Source: Rhodanobacter sp. C06 (lineage in GTDB: Bacteria > Pseudomonadota > Gammaproteobacteria > Xanthomonadales > Rhodanobacteraceae). From it: 61,700 nt of DNA. Every line of letters begins with the position of its first letter. Position 1 is the first letter of the stretch. A program made the position numbers and the translations under genes. Of the stretch, positions 49,111 through 57,584 are shown in pieces. The stretch covers positions 1 through 61,700 of the forward strand of contig NZ_MUNP01000039.1 in assembly GCF_002001105.1 (NCBI RefSeq), written 5' to 3'. The notes beneath the pieces are model-generated. The model searched no databases. It was given only the letters and a program-made list of their open reading frames with translations, and was not told the DNA's origin.

Positions 49111-49890
49111 ATGAAGAATGCACGACGCGGCACCTTGTACCGGCGCGCTGCATGCAAGACTGCTCTGGCGCTAGGTATCTGCCTTGCCTGCGGCTTGCCT
49201 GAAGGCAACGCGCGAGCACAAGTTGTAACTATCGATCCTGCCCACATCGCGAAGGACGTAGCCAATTTTGCGAAAACACTCGAGCAATATGCCAAGGATA
49301 TCGCGCAGTACCAGGCCGTACTGCAACATTACCAACAGCAATTGATCAGCATGACGCAAATGAACTTTTCGCTGCCTACCATGCAGAACACTTATCAGGA
49401 AATTTCAGACAGCGATGCGCAGCAGCAAGTGATGCAAGCTTGCCCAAGCGCCGATGGCAGCGGACTTGGCGGTGCGTCCGCAGGTCTTCTCCAGATTTTC
49501 ACCCCTGATGTTGGCTCATCGATCACCGCCAATCAGCGCAAAATCTGCGAACAGATCCAGTTCCGTCAGATCGACAAGTACAACCTGACCATCAAGATGA
49601 TGAATCGCCTGCGAGACTACTCGGCCAATCTGAAATCGCTTTCGAGCCAACTCGATTCGGTCGGCACAAGTCAGGGCGCCATGGACGGCGTCAAAGGCAA
49701 TATCGAGGCCAACAGCCTTGCACTTGAGACTGAAATGAAAACCTGGAACAGCCAAGTTCTGGCTGACGATCAGATGATCAGTTACCTGCAAAACCAGCAA
49801 GGCGTGCAGGCTAGAATACTTTTGAATGGCAGCAACACGCTGCTTGGCAATGTCGTTCAGGCATCGACATTCGCTGCGGCCTTTCATTGA
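49111..49890 (+). CDS. virB5: T4SS minor pilin subunit VirB5
   Basis: A 259-residue secreted protein. The signal peptide ends near residue 37 (ARA, before QVVTIDPAHIAKDV). The mature part is almost wholly helical, with heptad-like stretches (FAKTLEQYAKDIAQYQAVLQ), as in VirB5/TrbJ proteins that cap the pilus. The ATG at 49111 is preceded by GGAGAAG at ideal spacing and is preferred over ATGs at 49084 and 49096. From here GC content drops: 49261-49320 has 30 G+C of 60, against over 70 percent typical of the dcw region. Confidence 0.85.
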   Translation: MKNARRGTLYRRAACKTALALGICLACGLPEGNARAQVVTIDPAHIAKDVANFAKTLEQYAKDIAQYQAVLQHYQQQLISMTQMNFSLPTMQNTYQEISDSDAQQQVMQACPSADGSGLGGASAGLLQIFTPDVGSSITANQRKICEQIQFRQIDKYNLTIKMMNRLRDYSANLKSLSSQLDSVGTSQGAMDGVKGNIEANSLALETEMKTWNSQVLADDQMISYLQNQQGVQARILLNGSNTLLGNVVQASTFAAAFH

Positions 49891-49954
49891 TCCGAGCACC
49901 TAGCGTCGCACTGCGCGACGCAAGCAACTTGCCACGCCAACGGGAACGGCAGCA

Positions 49955-51079
49955 ATGGGATATGTTTACTACGTACTGATCTACAACTGGTTGAACGACA
50001 AAATCAACTCGTTCGGCATGAGCCTTATGGCCACCTTCATGACCTGGGCAAGTGCCATTGCCTTGGTCATGGTCACGTTGTGGATCATGATTCAAGGCTA
50101 CCGCATCATCACCGGGCAGATGCACGAGTCGCTGATGGCAATGGTGACGAACATGACGCGGGTAGTCGTTATCGTCACTGTAGCCACCACCATGGGCATC
50201 TTCGGCACGAACCTGCATCAGCTCTTCACCACAGACCTCAGCACTGGTATCAACCAGATGTTCACGGGCAGCAACGAGACCGCCGCGCAAACCATCGACA
50301 ACAACCTGGCCTGGACGCAATTGGCGCTGGGCGCCATCGATGCTGTGCAGGTGCCCTCTGGCGATCAAGCAACCAGCGATACGAAGAACCACGCTCTGCT
50401 GTTGGCCGGCTTCGGTACCGCCAGCGCGCCCATGGCCGCTGGCGCGATGCTGTTGCTGTACAACTTCGCCCTCGCCTTGTTCATTGGCCTCGGGCCGCTA
50501 TTCATTCTTTGCCTGATCTTCGAGCAGACCAAGGGGCTATTCCAGAAGTGGCTGATGTATGGACTCGGGACATTGTTCTCCATGGCTATGCTTAGCTTCG
50601 TCAGCTCACTGGCGCTGCAACTGACCTTGCGCGTAGCCGCCGCGCTGTGGTCGGCGAACGCCATCAACAACATGACCGGCTTCGGTGCGGAAGGCTTGTC
50701 CAGCCAGGCATTACAGCAGGGTGGCATCGGTTTGTTGATGACCGTGCTGATCATCTCCGTGCCGCCGATGGCGGCGATGTTCTTCCAGGGGACGATGGGC
50801 AACTTCCTGACGTATTCTGCGTTCGGCATGGGCGGCGCATCGCGCCTTGGGCCGCAGGGACAGCCGCCGGGGTCGTACGGTGGCGGATATGCTGGTGGGA
50901 CGTATGTGCCGCCAGCATCGGGCACAGCGCAAACGGCTGATCCAGGAAGACATGCGGGGCATACTGGTTTTAATAACAACCTCGGTGCGACTACACGCCT
51001 GACTGGAACCTCTACCTCCACCTATGCCGATGCCATCAGGCCGGCTCCCATGCCCCCCCCCGTGGGAGGTACACGATGA
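49955..51079 (+). CDS. virB6: T4SS polytopic inner-membrane protein VirB6
   Basis: A 374-residue membrane protein with five or more hydrophobic segments (for instance FMTWASAIALVMVTLWIMI, MTRVVVIVTVATTMGIF, MLLLYNFALALFIGLGPLFI). The central conserved block FIGLGPLFILCLIFEQTKGLFQKWL is the TrbL/VirB6 signature. It forms part of the inner-membrane channel. The hydrophilic C-terminal 90 residues are rich in Gly, Pro, Ser and Thr. Its stop overlaps the next start (ATGA at 51076). Confidence 0.92.
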   Translation: MGYVYYVLIYNWLNDKINSFGMSLMATFMTWASAIALVMVTLWIMIQGYRIITGQMHESLMAMVTNMTRVVVIVTVATTMGIFGTNLHQLFTTDLSTGINQMFTGSNETAAQTIDNNLAWTQLALGAIDAVQVPSGDQATSDTKNHALLLAGFGTASAPMAAGAMLLLYNFALALFIGLGPLFILCLIFEQTKGLFQKWLMYGLGTLFSMAMLSFVSSLALQLTLRVAAALWSANAINNMTGFGAEGLSSQALQQGGIGLLMTVLIISVPPMAAMFFQGTMGNFLTYSAFGMGGASRLGPQGQPPGSYGGGYAGGTYVPPASGTAQTADPGRHAGHTGFNNNLGATTRLTGTSTSTYADAIRPAPMPPPVGGTR

Positions 51080-51597
51080 AAACCTGTCGACTTTTGTTGT
51101 TTGGATTACTGCTCTTGCTAGGCAACATGGCTCGTGCCGAGGGCAATTGCCCGCGCGGCTATTACCCGATAGGCGCTCCGCAAGGTCAAGCGGGCCCGCA
51201 AAGCTGCGCCCCCATTCCGGGATATGGCAACGGCCAACAACAACAACGCTCCCAGCAATCGCCTCCACCACAATGGGCTAGTCGTTGGGGGGCTATTGCG
51301 ACCGACTCAGTCAAGGGAGTCCTCGGGGCTGCAACAGATCAATCCAGCGAGAGTGGTGCGCAACAAGCAGCCATGGCTGACTGCCAGACGAAAGGGGGAG
51401 CACCCTGCAAGCTCGAAATAGCCTACGACAACGAATGTGTGACATTGGCTGTGGGTAGCAAGGGATACAGCATCAACACTGGAAGCACAGCAGATGCCGC
51501 GAATCAATTGGCCATGAAAACTTGCAGTGCTGATGGTGAAGATCATGACTGCCATGTCTACTACTCCGCCTGCAGCCTACCTGTACGGACTCAATAG
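51076..51597 (+). CDS. DUF4189-like secreted protein
   Basis: A 173-residue exported protein. The signal peptide ends at about residue 21 (ARA). A Gln-rich linker is followed by a cysteine-containing domain starting WGAIATDSVKGVLG, with ADCQTKGGAPCKLEIAYDNECVTLAVG and CSADGEDHDCHVYYSAC. Spacing of the W-G-A-I-A start and the cysteines fits DUF4189. Function of the domain is unknown. It is translationally coupled to virB6 and lies directly before the LprI-like gene, so it could be a machine accessory or an orphan immunity protein. Both are inferences. Confidence 0.7.
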   Translation: MKTCRLLLFGLLLLLGNMARAEGNCPRGYYPIGAPQGQAGPQSCAPIPGYGNGQQQQRSQQSPPPQWASRWGAIATDSVKGVLGAATDQSSESGAQQAAMADCQTKGGAPCKLEIAYDNECVTLAVGSKGYSINTGSTADAANQLAMKTCSADGEDHDCHVYYSACSLPVRTQ

Positions 51598-51600
51598 CCC

Positions 51601-52290
51601 ATGCCCTCCATGAAAACACTGTTCCTTCCCTGCGCCCTCTGCATTCTTTTTTTTGTTGCGGTTCCGCGCGCGATTTCCGCCAGCTTCGATTGTGGCAAGG
51701 CCACGGGCACTACAGAAACGCTGATTTGCAAGAACGCCAAGACATCTGCACTGGATGACAAGTTGCAGGAAGCCTACAAGGCAGCGCAGGCAGCTGTCGC
51801 CTCATCCAGCAAAAAGGCGCTGACCGAAGAGCAGCGCCACTGGATTGCGTACACCCGGGACGTTTGCCAAGACGAGGCCTGCCTGCAGCAGGCATACACG
51901 ACGCGCATCGCAGTGCTGGTACGCAACGAGAAGTACATCATCGACGATTCGTCGTGCGAACTACTGGACAATGGCGGCCCGTGTACCAACGTGGTGACTT
52001 ATCGCGACACCAGCATCCGGATCGCCTCGTTCAACAAGTCGCTGATGGAGCAAAAGCGCAGCGGCAAGATCATCAGTTGCAGCCACCTCATCAACCTGCC
52101 GGTAGGCACGGCAAACAGCAACAACAGCTACGGCGGCATCTGCATCCTGCAAGACGGTACGCAACGCAAGGCCGTGGAGATCTGCAATGACGACATGTTC
52201 GGGCATTTCCAGATGCGACCCGCTACACCAAAGGACGCTTCCGGCAAGGACTTGATCGACTTTACCCACAGCTACTGCTTCGGAGGCTGA
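51601..52290 (+). CDS. LprI-like lysozyme-inhibitor-domain protein, candidate immunity protein
   Basis: A 229-residue exported protein with a signal peptide to about residue 27 (ISA). Residues 28-100 match the LprI N-terminal domain (DUF1311): SFDCGKATGTTETLICKN, then LDDKLQEAYKAA and EEQRHWIAYTRDVC. LprI of mycobacteria is a lysozyme inhibitor. The C-terminal part (residues 110-229) is unrecognised, with several cysteines. Because it directly precedes a lysozyme-like XVIPCD effector and would sit in the periplasm where self-intoxication occurs, it is best read as that effector's immunity protein. The alternative ATG at 51610 would shorten the signal by three residues. Confidence 0.78.
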   Translation: MPSMKTLFLPCALCILFFVAVPRAISASFDCGKATGTTETLICKNAKTSALDDKLQEAYKAAQAAVASSSKKALTEEQRHWIAYTRDVCQDEACLQQAYTTRIAVLVRNEKYIIDDSSCELLDNGGPCTNVVTYRDTSIRIASFNKSLMEQKRSGKIISCSHLINLPVGTANSNNSYGGICILQDGTQRKAVEICNDDMFGHFQMRPATPKDASGKDLIDFTHSYCFGG

Positions 52291-52331
52291 CCGTCTTTCC
52301 AGCTCCCGACATGAACTAAAAGGAGTTTGTC

Positions 52332-53660
52332 ATGCCAAACAACGTCACCATCACACATGATCAGTTGCGCACGCTTTTCCTTGAAACGGAGCTCGGGGGC
52401 AACACGCGAAACCTGAACCGGTTTACCTACGCAGAGAAGGGTAACAGCACCTACACGTTCGGCCTGCTGCAATTCGACGTGGGAAAGAATGGAGCAGATG
52501 TGAAAGGATTCTTGAAGGAGAACGGATTCGGCGATGACGACATCAAAAAGTTGTCACAACACGGCGGACTGTCGCGCACGGAATTGAATGCACTTGATAT
52601 CAAGTTGCAGGCAGTCCAGCAGGACAAGATTGACCAGTTCATCAACAAACAGCTGGGCAAGTCCATCGCCGGCGTGAACGCCATCATTGATCGGGTTGGT
52701 ATGCAAAGCCAAGCTGCGGCCGGAGCCATCAGCAAAGACCCAATACTGCAACTAGGCATTGCCGACTACGAGAATCAATTTGGGCCCGCTGGCCCGCAGT
52801 TTGTCGGCTTCCTTGCCGGGAAATCGGAAAAGCTCGTCGGCGGAACGGTGCAAGCGGGCGACCCGCCGACCCAGGAGGACCTCCAGAGGTTCATCAGCGC
52901 CACGGGGTACGGTCACGACAATGCCAATACCAAAGCCGTCGAAAGTCGCGCCGAGCGGTTCGGTGAGGCGATGGGCATACTCAAGTTGGGCTCTCCCGCG
53001 AAAGCTCCCAATCACATTTCAGACAAGGCGGGCTCCACCCTCCAGCAAGGCACCCATGGCCATGCTGTGCAGATCCTGCAAGCCGACCTGGCCCGCCTCG
53101 GCTACACCGGCCACCACGGCAAGCCCCCGGCAGCCGACGGCGTCTTCGGCCCCGACACCCGCCACGCCGTGGAACACTTCCAGCACGACCACCGCCTCAC
53201 CGTGGACGGCAAGGCCGGCCCCCTAACCCAACAGGCCATGCAGACGGTCTTGCTGCAACACACCACCGCCCGCGGCCTGACCGATCCACGCCACCCCGAC
53301 CACGCCTTGTTCGAGCAGGCGCTTGCTGGTGTACGCACCTTCGATGCGCAACATGACCATCCAACCACCGAACAGCAGCGCCTGAACATGGCTGGCGCAC
53401 TCACCGTCGAGGCCAAACGCGAAGGTCTTACACGCATCGACCAAGTGGTCCTCGGCGACAGCGGTAGCCGAATCTACATCGCCCAGCATCCGAGATCGGC
53501 GATGGAGCAGGCGAAGTTTGGTTCCGTCGACACCGCAACAGCCTTGCAAACACCGGTGACGCAAAGCTCTGCGACAGCGACAGCCTTGCCGACTTCCGAT
53601 CAGGCACCCCCGACTCCACCACAGCCACATCAACCAAGCCGCAGCAGTTTGACCATCTAG
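52332..53660 (+). CDS. X-T4SS effector: lysozyme-like, peptidoglycan-binding, XVIPCD
   Basis: A 442-residue protein without signal peptide, in three parts. Residues 1-220 look like a lysozyme-fold hydrolase: FLETELGGN offers a catalytic Glu (E18 or E20) followed by STYTFGLLQFDVG. Residues about 236-303 are a PG_binding_1 domain (HGHAVQILQADLARLGY, ADGVFGPDTRHAVEHFQ). Residues about 316-415 are an XVIPCD, the C-terminal signal recognised by VirD4 (LTDPRHPDHALFEQAL, GLTRIDQVVLG, QTPVTQSS). AGGAG precedes the ATG. The N-terminal part is AT-richer (52501-52560: 26 G+C of 60) than the C-terminal part (53101-53160: 46 of 60). Expected target is the wall of rival bacteria. Confidence 0.85.
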   Translation: MPNNVTITHDQLRTLFLETELGGNTRNLNRFTYAEKGNSTYTFGLLQFDVGKNGADVKGFLKENGFGDDDIKKLSQHGGLSRTELNALDIKLQAVQQDKIDQFINKQLGKSIAGVNAIIDRVGMQSQAAAGAISKDPILQLGIADYENQFGPAGPQFVGFLAGKSEKLVGGTVQAGDPPTQEDLQRFISATGYGHDNANTKAVESRAERFGEAMGILKLGSPAKAPNHISDKAGSTLQQGTHGHAVQILQADLARLGYTGHHGKPPAADGVFGPDTRHAVEHFQHDHRLTVDGKAGPLTQQAMQTVLLQHTTARGLTDPRHPDHALFEQALAGVRTFDAQHDHPTTEQQRLNMAGALTVEAKREGLTRIDQVVLGDSGSRIYIAQHPRSAMEQAKFGSVDTATALQTPVTQSSATATALPTSDQAPPTPPQPHQPSRSSLTI

Positions 53661-53824
53661 CCCAGGTCCGTCGCGTATCCGGCAACGCCCTGTTCATGGC
53701 CGACGCCACCTTCGCCACCGTATCGATAGCGAGTGTTTGGCAGCATCGGGAGCTCCCGCACGGGACCTCGTGCCTGATTGATCCAACCTCGCGCCAGATC
53801 TTCATGACCACAAGGAGTCAAGTC

Positions 53825-54145
53825 ATGCAATCGCGCACTCTGCTTGCCGCTCTCGCCATTGGCGCCATCGGATTGACCGTTGGCAACGCACATGCCCAAG
53901 CCGCAGATCCTTGTACGGTCTACACCTGCATGGCTGGAGTGTCTGGCGTAGGCACCCCGGGCGGTGCGGCCTGCACCGCCCCCATCGCTGCCTTCCATGC
54001 CATCCAGGTGTGGGATCCGGAATTCGACAGTGGATCTACCGCCACGGCACGCCGACAGTTCCTGATGACCTGCCCCGGAGTTCAGGAACCCACCAATCTC
54101 GCCATCCTCAACGCCATCATCGCGCAATGGGGTTACAGCCCCTGA
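53825..54145 (+). CDS. TrbM/KikA-like secreted protein
   Basis: A 106-residue exported protein: signal peptide to about residue 24 (AHA), then DPCTVYTCMAGVSGVGTPGG and a mature domain ending NAIIAQWGYSP. The cysteine pattern and layout match the TrbM/KikA/MpfK family known from conjugative plasmids, whose exact task is unclear. AAGGAG lies seven bases before the ATG at 53825. The frame stays open upstream beyond 53696 but has no homologous look there. It lies between the lysozyme effector and virD4. Confidence 0.78.
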   Translation: MQSRTLLAALAIGAIGLTVGNAHAQAADPCTVYTCMAGVSGVGTPGGAACTAPIAAFHAIQVWDPEFDSGSTATARRQFLMTCPGVQEPTNLAILNAIIAQWGYSP

Positions 54146-54220
54146 GTGAACCCCTCGTTTGTCTGCCTGCCGGCATGGCCCATGCGCATGCCACCCAAAC
54201 GCTCGACGAGGCACTGAAGG

Positions 54221-56035
54221 ATGCGCCAAGGAAAGTTGGTTTTCGCAGTGATGCTGCTCGTGGCCGCCATGCTCGGAGGCCTCTACCTCGCTGGCTGGCT
54301 CACGCTGTGGTTGCTCAACCTGAAGAGTTCGCTGCTCGCCTGGAATACCTGGTGGCAGTACCTCCAAGCCACCAATCTGCCGCAGTACGTGCCCTATGCC
54401 GGCAAGATCAAGCTGGCCGGCGGATTCGGCTTCGGTCTGCCCTTGCTGGCATGGCTGCTCCTGCTGATTCCGTTGTCCCGGCGCAAGGTCGAGTCCCTGC
54501 ATGGCGATGCCCGCTTCGCCAGCCTGTCCGATCTGCGCAAGGCCGGCCTGCTGACGCAGAGTGCGCAAGGCATCCTGATCGGCAAGTACCGGGGACGCTA
54601 TCTGTGGTTGAACGGCGCCCAGCACGCCATCGCCATTTCCCCCACGCGTTCCGGAAAAACCACCAGCATTGCCATCCCGGTGCTGCTTTCGTACGCCCAA
54701 TCAATGATGGTGCTCGATCTCAAGGGCGAGCTGTTCAAGGCCACCAGCGGCTGGCGGGAAGCGCAAGGCCACGTCATTCGCGTATGGGCGCCTTACGACG
54801 ATGCGGGGAACACCCACCGCTTCAACCCGATGTCCCTCATGGCCGGCATGGACCCAGGCAAGCGCCTCGGCGAACTCCAGACCATGGCCGCCATCCTGTA
54901 TCCGGATGAGGCGGGCAAGGATCCGTTCTGGACCAGCCAGTCGCGTGCGACCTTCGCGGCGTTCGCCTCCTTCATGTTCGAGATCTGGGACGCCCAAGTG
55001 CTGGCCCAGCAGCGCGCGGGCACGCCGGCATCGATGCAACTCGACCCGAATACATCGATTCTGTTCCCGAGCCTGGAGCGCATCCTGCGCCTCTCCAGCG
55101 GCATGGATGGCAAGGGCATCAAGGAGACGCTGCAGCAGATCCTCGCCGATCCCGCCTATGCCTATGTCAGTCCGCAGACCCGCACCGTGTTCGGCAACCT
55201 GCTTGGGCTGGCCGAGCAGACCTTCTCCTCGGTCATCGCCACCGTGCAGGCGCCGTTGCAGCAGTTCCTGAGCCCGATCCTGGCCACCGCCACCAATGCC
55301 ACGGACTTCGACGTCAACGCCTTGCGCAAGCGGCCCACCACCCTCTACGTCATCATCCCCACCAACAAGCTCGACGAAAGCAGCAAGCTGCTGAACATCT
55401 TCTTCAGCACCGTGATCGGCGCCAACCTGGGCAAGCAACTGGGCGAGGAGCCGGAGCTCAAGCATCAGCTGCTGATGCTGATGGACGAGTTCACCGCCAT
55501 GGGCCGGGTGGACGTGTGGGCCAAGCGCATCTCGATCTCCGCCAGCTACGGCGTGCGCGACCTATGCATCGTGCAGAGCCGGTCGCAGTTGCGCTCGGCC
55601 TACGGCGACCACGACGCGCAGAACTTCATCACCAACCACGGCGCGCAGATCGTGTTCGCCCCGCGCGAACAGGCCGACGCCAACGAATACAGCGAAATGC
55701 TCGGCTACAAGACGGTGCGCAGGAAGCAGGAAAGCCGCAGCCGCGGCCGTGGGCGCGACAGCCACCAGGTGTCAATCAGCTACAACGAGGAGAAGCGCGC
55801 CCTGTTCCTGCCACAGGAGATCAAGGAATTGCCGCAGGACGAGGAGATCATCTTCTACGAGGGCTGCAAGCCCATTCGCGCCCACAAGAACTGGTTCTTC
55901 AAGGACAAGGCGCTCAGGGAGCGAGCCGGCGTGCCGCCCGCCAGCATTGAACGGACTGCGCTACCGCAGATGCTCGTCGAACGCGCCCAAGTTGAACCGA
56001 CAAATCCCAGGACCAGGCAGCTGTTGGCGCAGTAA
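54221..56035 (+). CDS. virD4: T4SS coupling protein VirD4
   Basis: A 604-residue TraG/VirD4 ATPase that picks substrates for the secretion channel. Two N-terminal membrane segments (about residues 8-32 and 66-86) precede the soluble ATPase. Walker A is PTRSGKTT at residues 141-148, Walker B lies in LLMLMDEFTAMG, and ITNHGAQIVFAPREQADANEYSEMLG belongs to the conserved C-terminal ATPase part. In X-T4SSs the all-alpha domain of VirD4 binds XVIPCD. Its position inside the effector block rather than at the operon front differs from the order I recall for Xanthomonas citri. Confidence 0.94.
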   Translation: MRQGKLVFAVMLLVAAMLGGLYLAGWLTLWLLNLKSSLLAWNTWWQYLQATNLPQYVPYAGKIKLAGGFGFGLPLLAWLLLLIPLSRRKVESLHGDARFASLSDLRKAGLLTQSAQGILIGKYRGRYLWLNGAQHAIAISPTRSGKTTSIAIPVLLSYAQSMMVLDLKGELFKATSGWREAQGHVIRVWAPYDDAGNTHRFNPMSLMAGMDPGKRLGELQTMAAILYPDEAGKDPFWTSQSRATFAAFASFMFEIWDAQVLAQQRAGTPASMQLDPNTSILFPSLERILRLSSGMDGKGIKETLQQILADPAYAYVSPQTRTVFGNLLGLAEQTFSSVIATVQAPLQQFLSPILATATNATDFDVNALRKRPTTLYVIIPTNKLDESSKLLNIFFSTVIGANLGKQLGEEPELKHQLLMLMDEFTAMGRVDVWAKRISISASYGVRDLCIVQSRSQLRSAYGDHDAQNFITNHGAQIVFAPREQADANEYSEMLGYKTVRRKQESRSRGRGRDSHQVSISYNEEKRALFLPQEIKELPQDEEIIFYEGCKPIRAHKNWFFKDKALRERAGVPPASIERTALPQMLVERAQVEPTNPRTRQLLAQ

Positions 56036-56123
56036 TGCACGCGCCTGCGCGTGAAGCGACGGCGCAACGACATGTCTTCTCGGTCACGCACCTCTTGCCT
56101 AGACCATGACCACAGGATGTTTC

Positions 56124-56936
56124 ATGACATACAGCGACTTCAAAAACTCCAGGAAGGACCCGCACCTCCAGTCGACAAGCAAGCCATCGCTTGTCTGGAA
56201 GCTCATAAAAGGGCATTTCACAGGCCTCGCGCTGGTGGTTCTTATCGGGGTGACCGCGACGCCCTCTTCTGCCCACGCGCAAGGCAAAGTCGTCCAGGTG
56301 CAGGCGCCTCAGGATGCATGGCAGGTACGCAGCGAGTGGACCCACGCGATCATCAAGGTGATTCGCGACCCGAACGCCACTCCAGCCGAGCATGCCAAAG
56401 CGCTTCGCGGATTCGACGCCACCCTGACTGCCGCCGAGAAAGGGAAACTTACACCCATCGAGACCATGGAGCTGTTCGGCATTTTCTACGTGCCCAAGGA
56501 GCTGCAGAAAAAGTCTCCCGACATCGGCTTGCTGCTGGAAATGATCGCCACGCAAGCCACGCTTGGCTGGTATGACGCGCTGCGCTTCGCCGACAAGAGC
56601 GGTCGTGCCGAGATAGCAAACAACCAAGCCTTCTTCGCGCTGCCCTTCGATGAGGACGCGCAGGTCGTCATCCAATTCATGAAGGACCATCCCGACCAGG
56701 CCGCCGCAGCGATCGAGGCCGGCATCCAGTATGCCCGCGAAAAGGTCGGCGCCAACGACATCCACTACGACACGCACTGGGCCGCCTCCTATGGCCTGCT
56801 ACGGATGCAGTGCGCCTTGCAGAACGCCAAGACATGCGAGAAGCCCAAGCCGCAGCCAGTCAGCGAATGGCCTGCGCTATTCGACCAAGCAGCACAGCGG
56901 GTTAGCAGCTACTACCGAGCCGGCGAGGTCGATTGA
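56124..56936 (+). CDS. Unrecognised exported protein, possible immunity protein
   Basis: A 270-residue protein I do not recognise. A long basic N-region is followed by a hydrophobic segment (LALVVLIGVTA) and a likely signal cleavage after SAHA near residue 51. The mature part appears mainly helical, with one LLRMQCALQNAKTCEK segment holding two cysteines. AGGA stands six bases before the ATG at 56124, which I prefer to an ATG at 56106. It lies between virD4 and the lipoprotein-lipase pair, on the same strand with short gaps. A periplasmic immunity or accessory role is inferred from position only. Confidence 0.7.
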   Translation: MTYSDFKNSRKDPHLQSTSKPSLVWKLIKGHFTGLALVVLIGVTATPSSAHAQGKVVQVQAPQDAWQVRSEWTHAIIKVIRDPNATPAEHAKALRGFDATLTAAEKGKLTPIETMELFGIFYVPKELQKKSPDIGLLLEMIATQATLGWYDALRFADKSGRAEIANNQAFFALPFDEDAQVVIQFMKDHPDQAAAAIEAGIQYAREKVGANDIHYDTHWAASYGLLRMQCALQNAKTCEKPKPQPVSEWPALFDQAAQRVSSYYRAGEVD

Positions 56937-56987
56937 AATGGTACGGTCAAATCAGCCGCTCGGACAAACATTGGATGGATTTTGATC

Positions 56988-57584
56988 ATGCCGTGTAGAA
57001 CCGCCACCATTCTCTTTCTGGCGCTCGCCCTGACCGCAGGATGCTCTCCCATGCATGCCGACCCGAAAAATCCCAAAAAGAATCCACACCCGGTCAAGCG
57101 CTACGAAGTCACCGCCACGGCGGAAGCGCCGGGGCCGTGGGATCAGGTGAAAGGCTACATAAGCTACGAGGTCGTCAATCCGAAATGCACACCAGAGAAC
57201 AAGTTCCTTGGCGTACATATCAAGCCAACGGGGGTTGGCGTGAACATCGAGATGACCCGCGTCGGCGAGAGCACCTGGAAGGGCTATTTCTACCGTGACC
57301 ACATGCAAGACGAGGATTACTACGGGCTGGGGGAATGCCACTGGGACGCGACTGACGTCGGAGTCGGCTTCACTGTGCACGGCGAAATGTTCGGGGCGGG
57401 AGACATCCTGGAAATGCTGCTCAGCAAGGGTCCGCAAACGGATTACTTCAAAGTGAGCGAGTTCATGGATCGCACGGTGTCAGGCGATGACGCATGGTTG
57501 ACCAGTGCAGATGATCCCGAAGTCGCCAAACACCCAGACCAATTCTTTCCGATCACCGTTGCCATCAAGGAGGTCTCGCCATGA
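56988..57584 (+). CDS. Lipoprotein, candidate immunity protein of the lipase effector
   Basis: A 198-residue lipoprotein: MPCRTATILFLALALTAGC ends in the lipobox LTAGC (Cys19). The following Ser-Pro-Met rather than Asp at +2 suggests export to the outer membrane. The mature domain (YEVTATAEAPGPW, YISYEVVNPKC, GLGECHWDATDVGVGF) looks like a beta-rich fold and matches no family I know. The stop overlaps the lipase start as ATGA, the tight coupling expected of effector-immunity pairs. A TTG at 56982 is an alternative start. Confidence 0.78.
   Translation: MPCRTATILFLALALTAGCSPMHADPKNPKKNPHPVKRYEVTATAEAPGPWDQVKGYISYEVVNPKCTPENKFLGVHIKPTGVGVNIEMTRVGESTWKGYFYRDHMQDEDYYGLGECHWDATDVGVGFTVHGEMFGAGDILEMLLSKGPQTDYFKVSEFMDRTVSGDDAWLTSADDPEVAKHPDQFFPITVAIKEVSP

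Noticed and set aside
53580-53824. Open frame extending upstream of the TrbM-like gene across the end of the lysozyme effector, considered as a frameshifted effector tail
   Set aside because: The effector already has a complete XVIPCD and a natural Pro/Gln-rich end. The upstream frame has no homologous look and no ribosome site, while the start at 53825 has both AAGGAG and a signal peptide.
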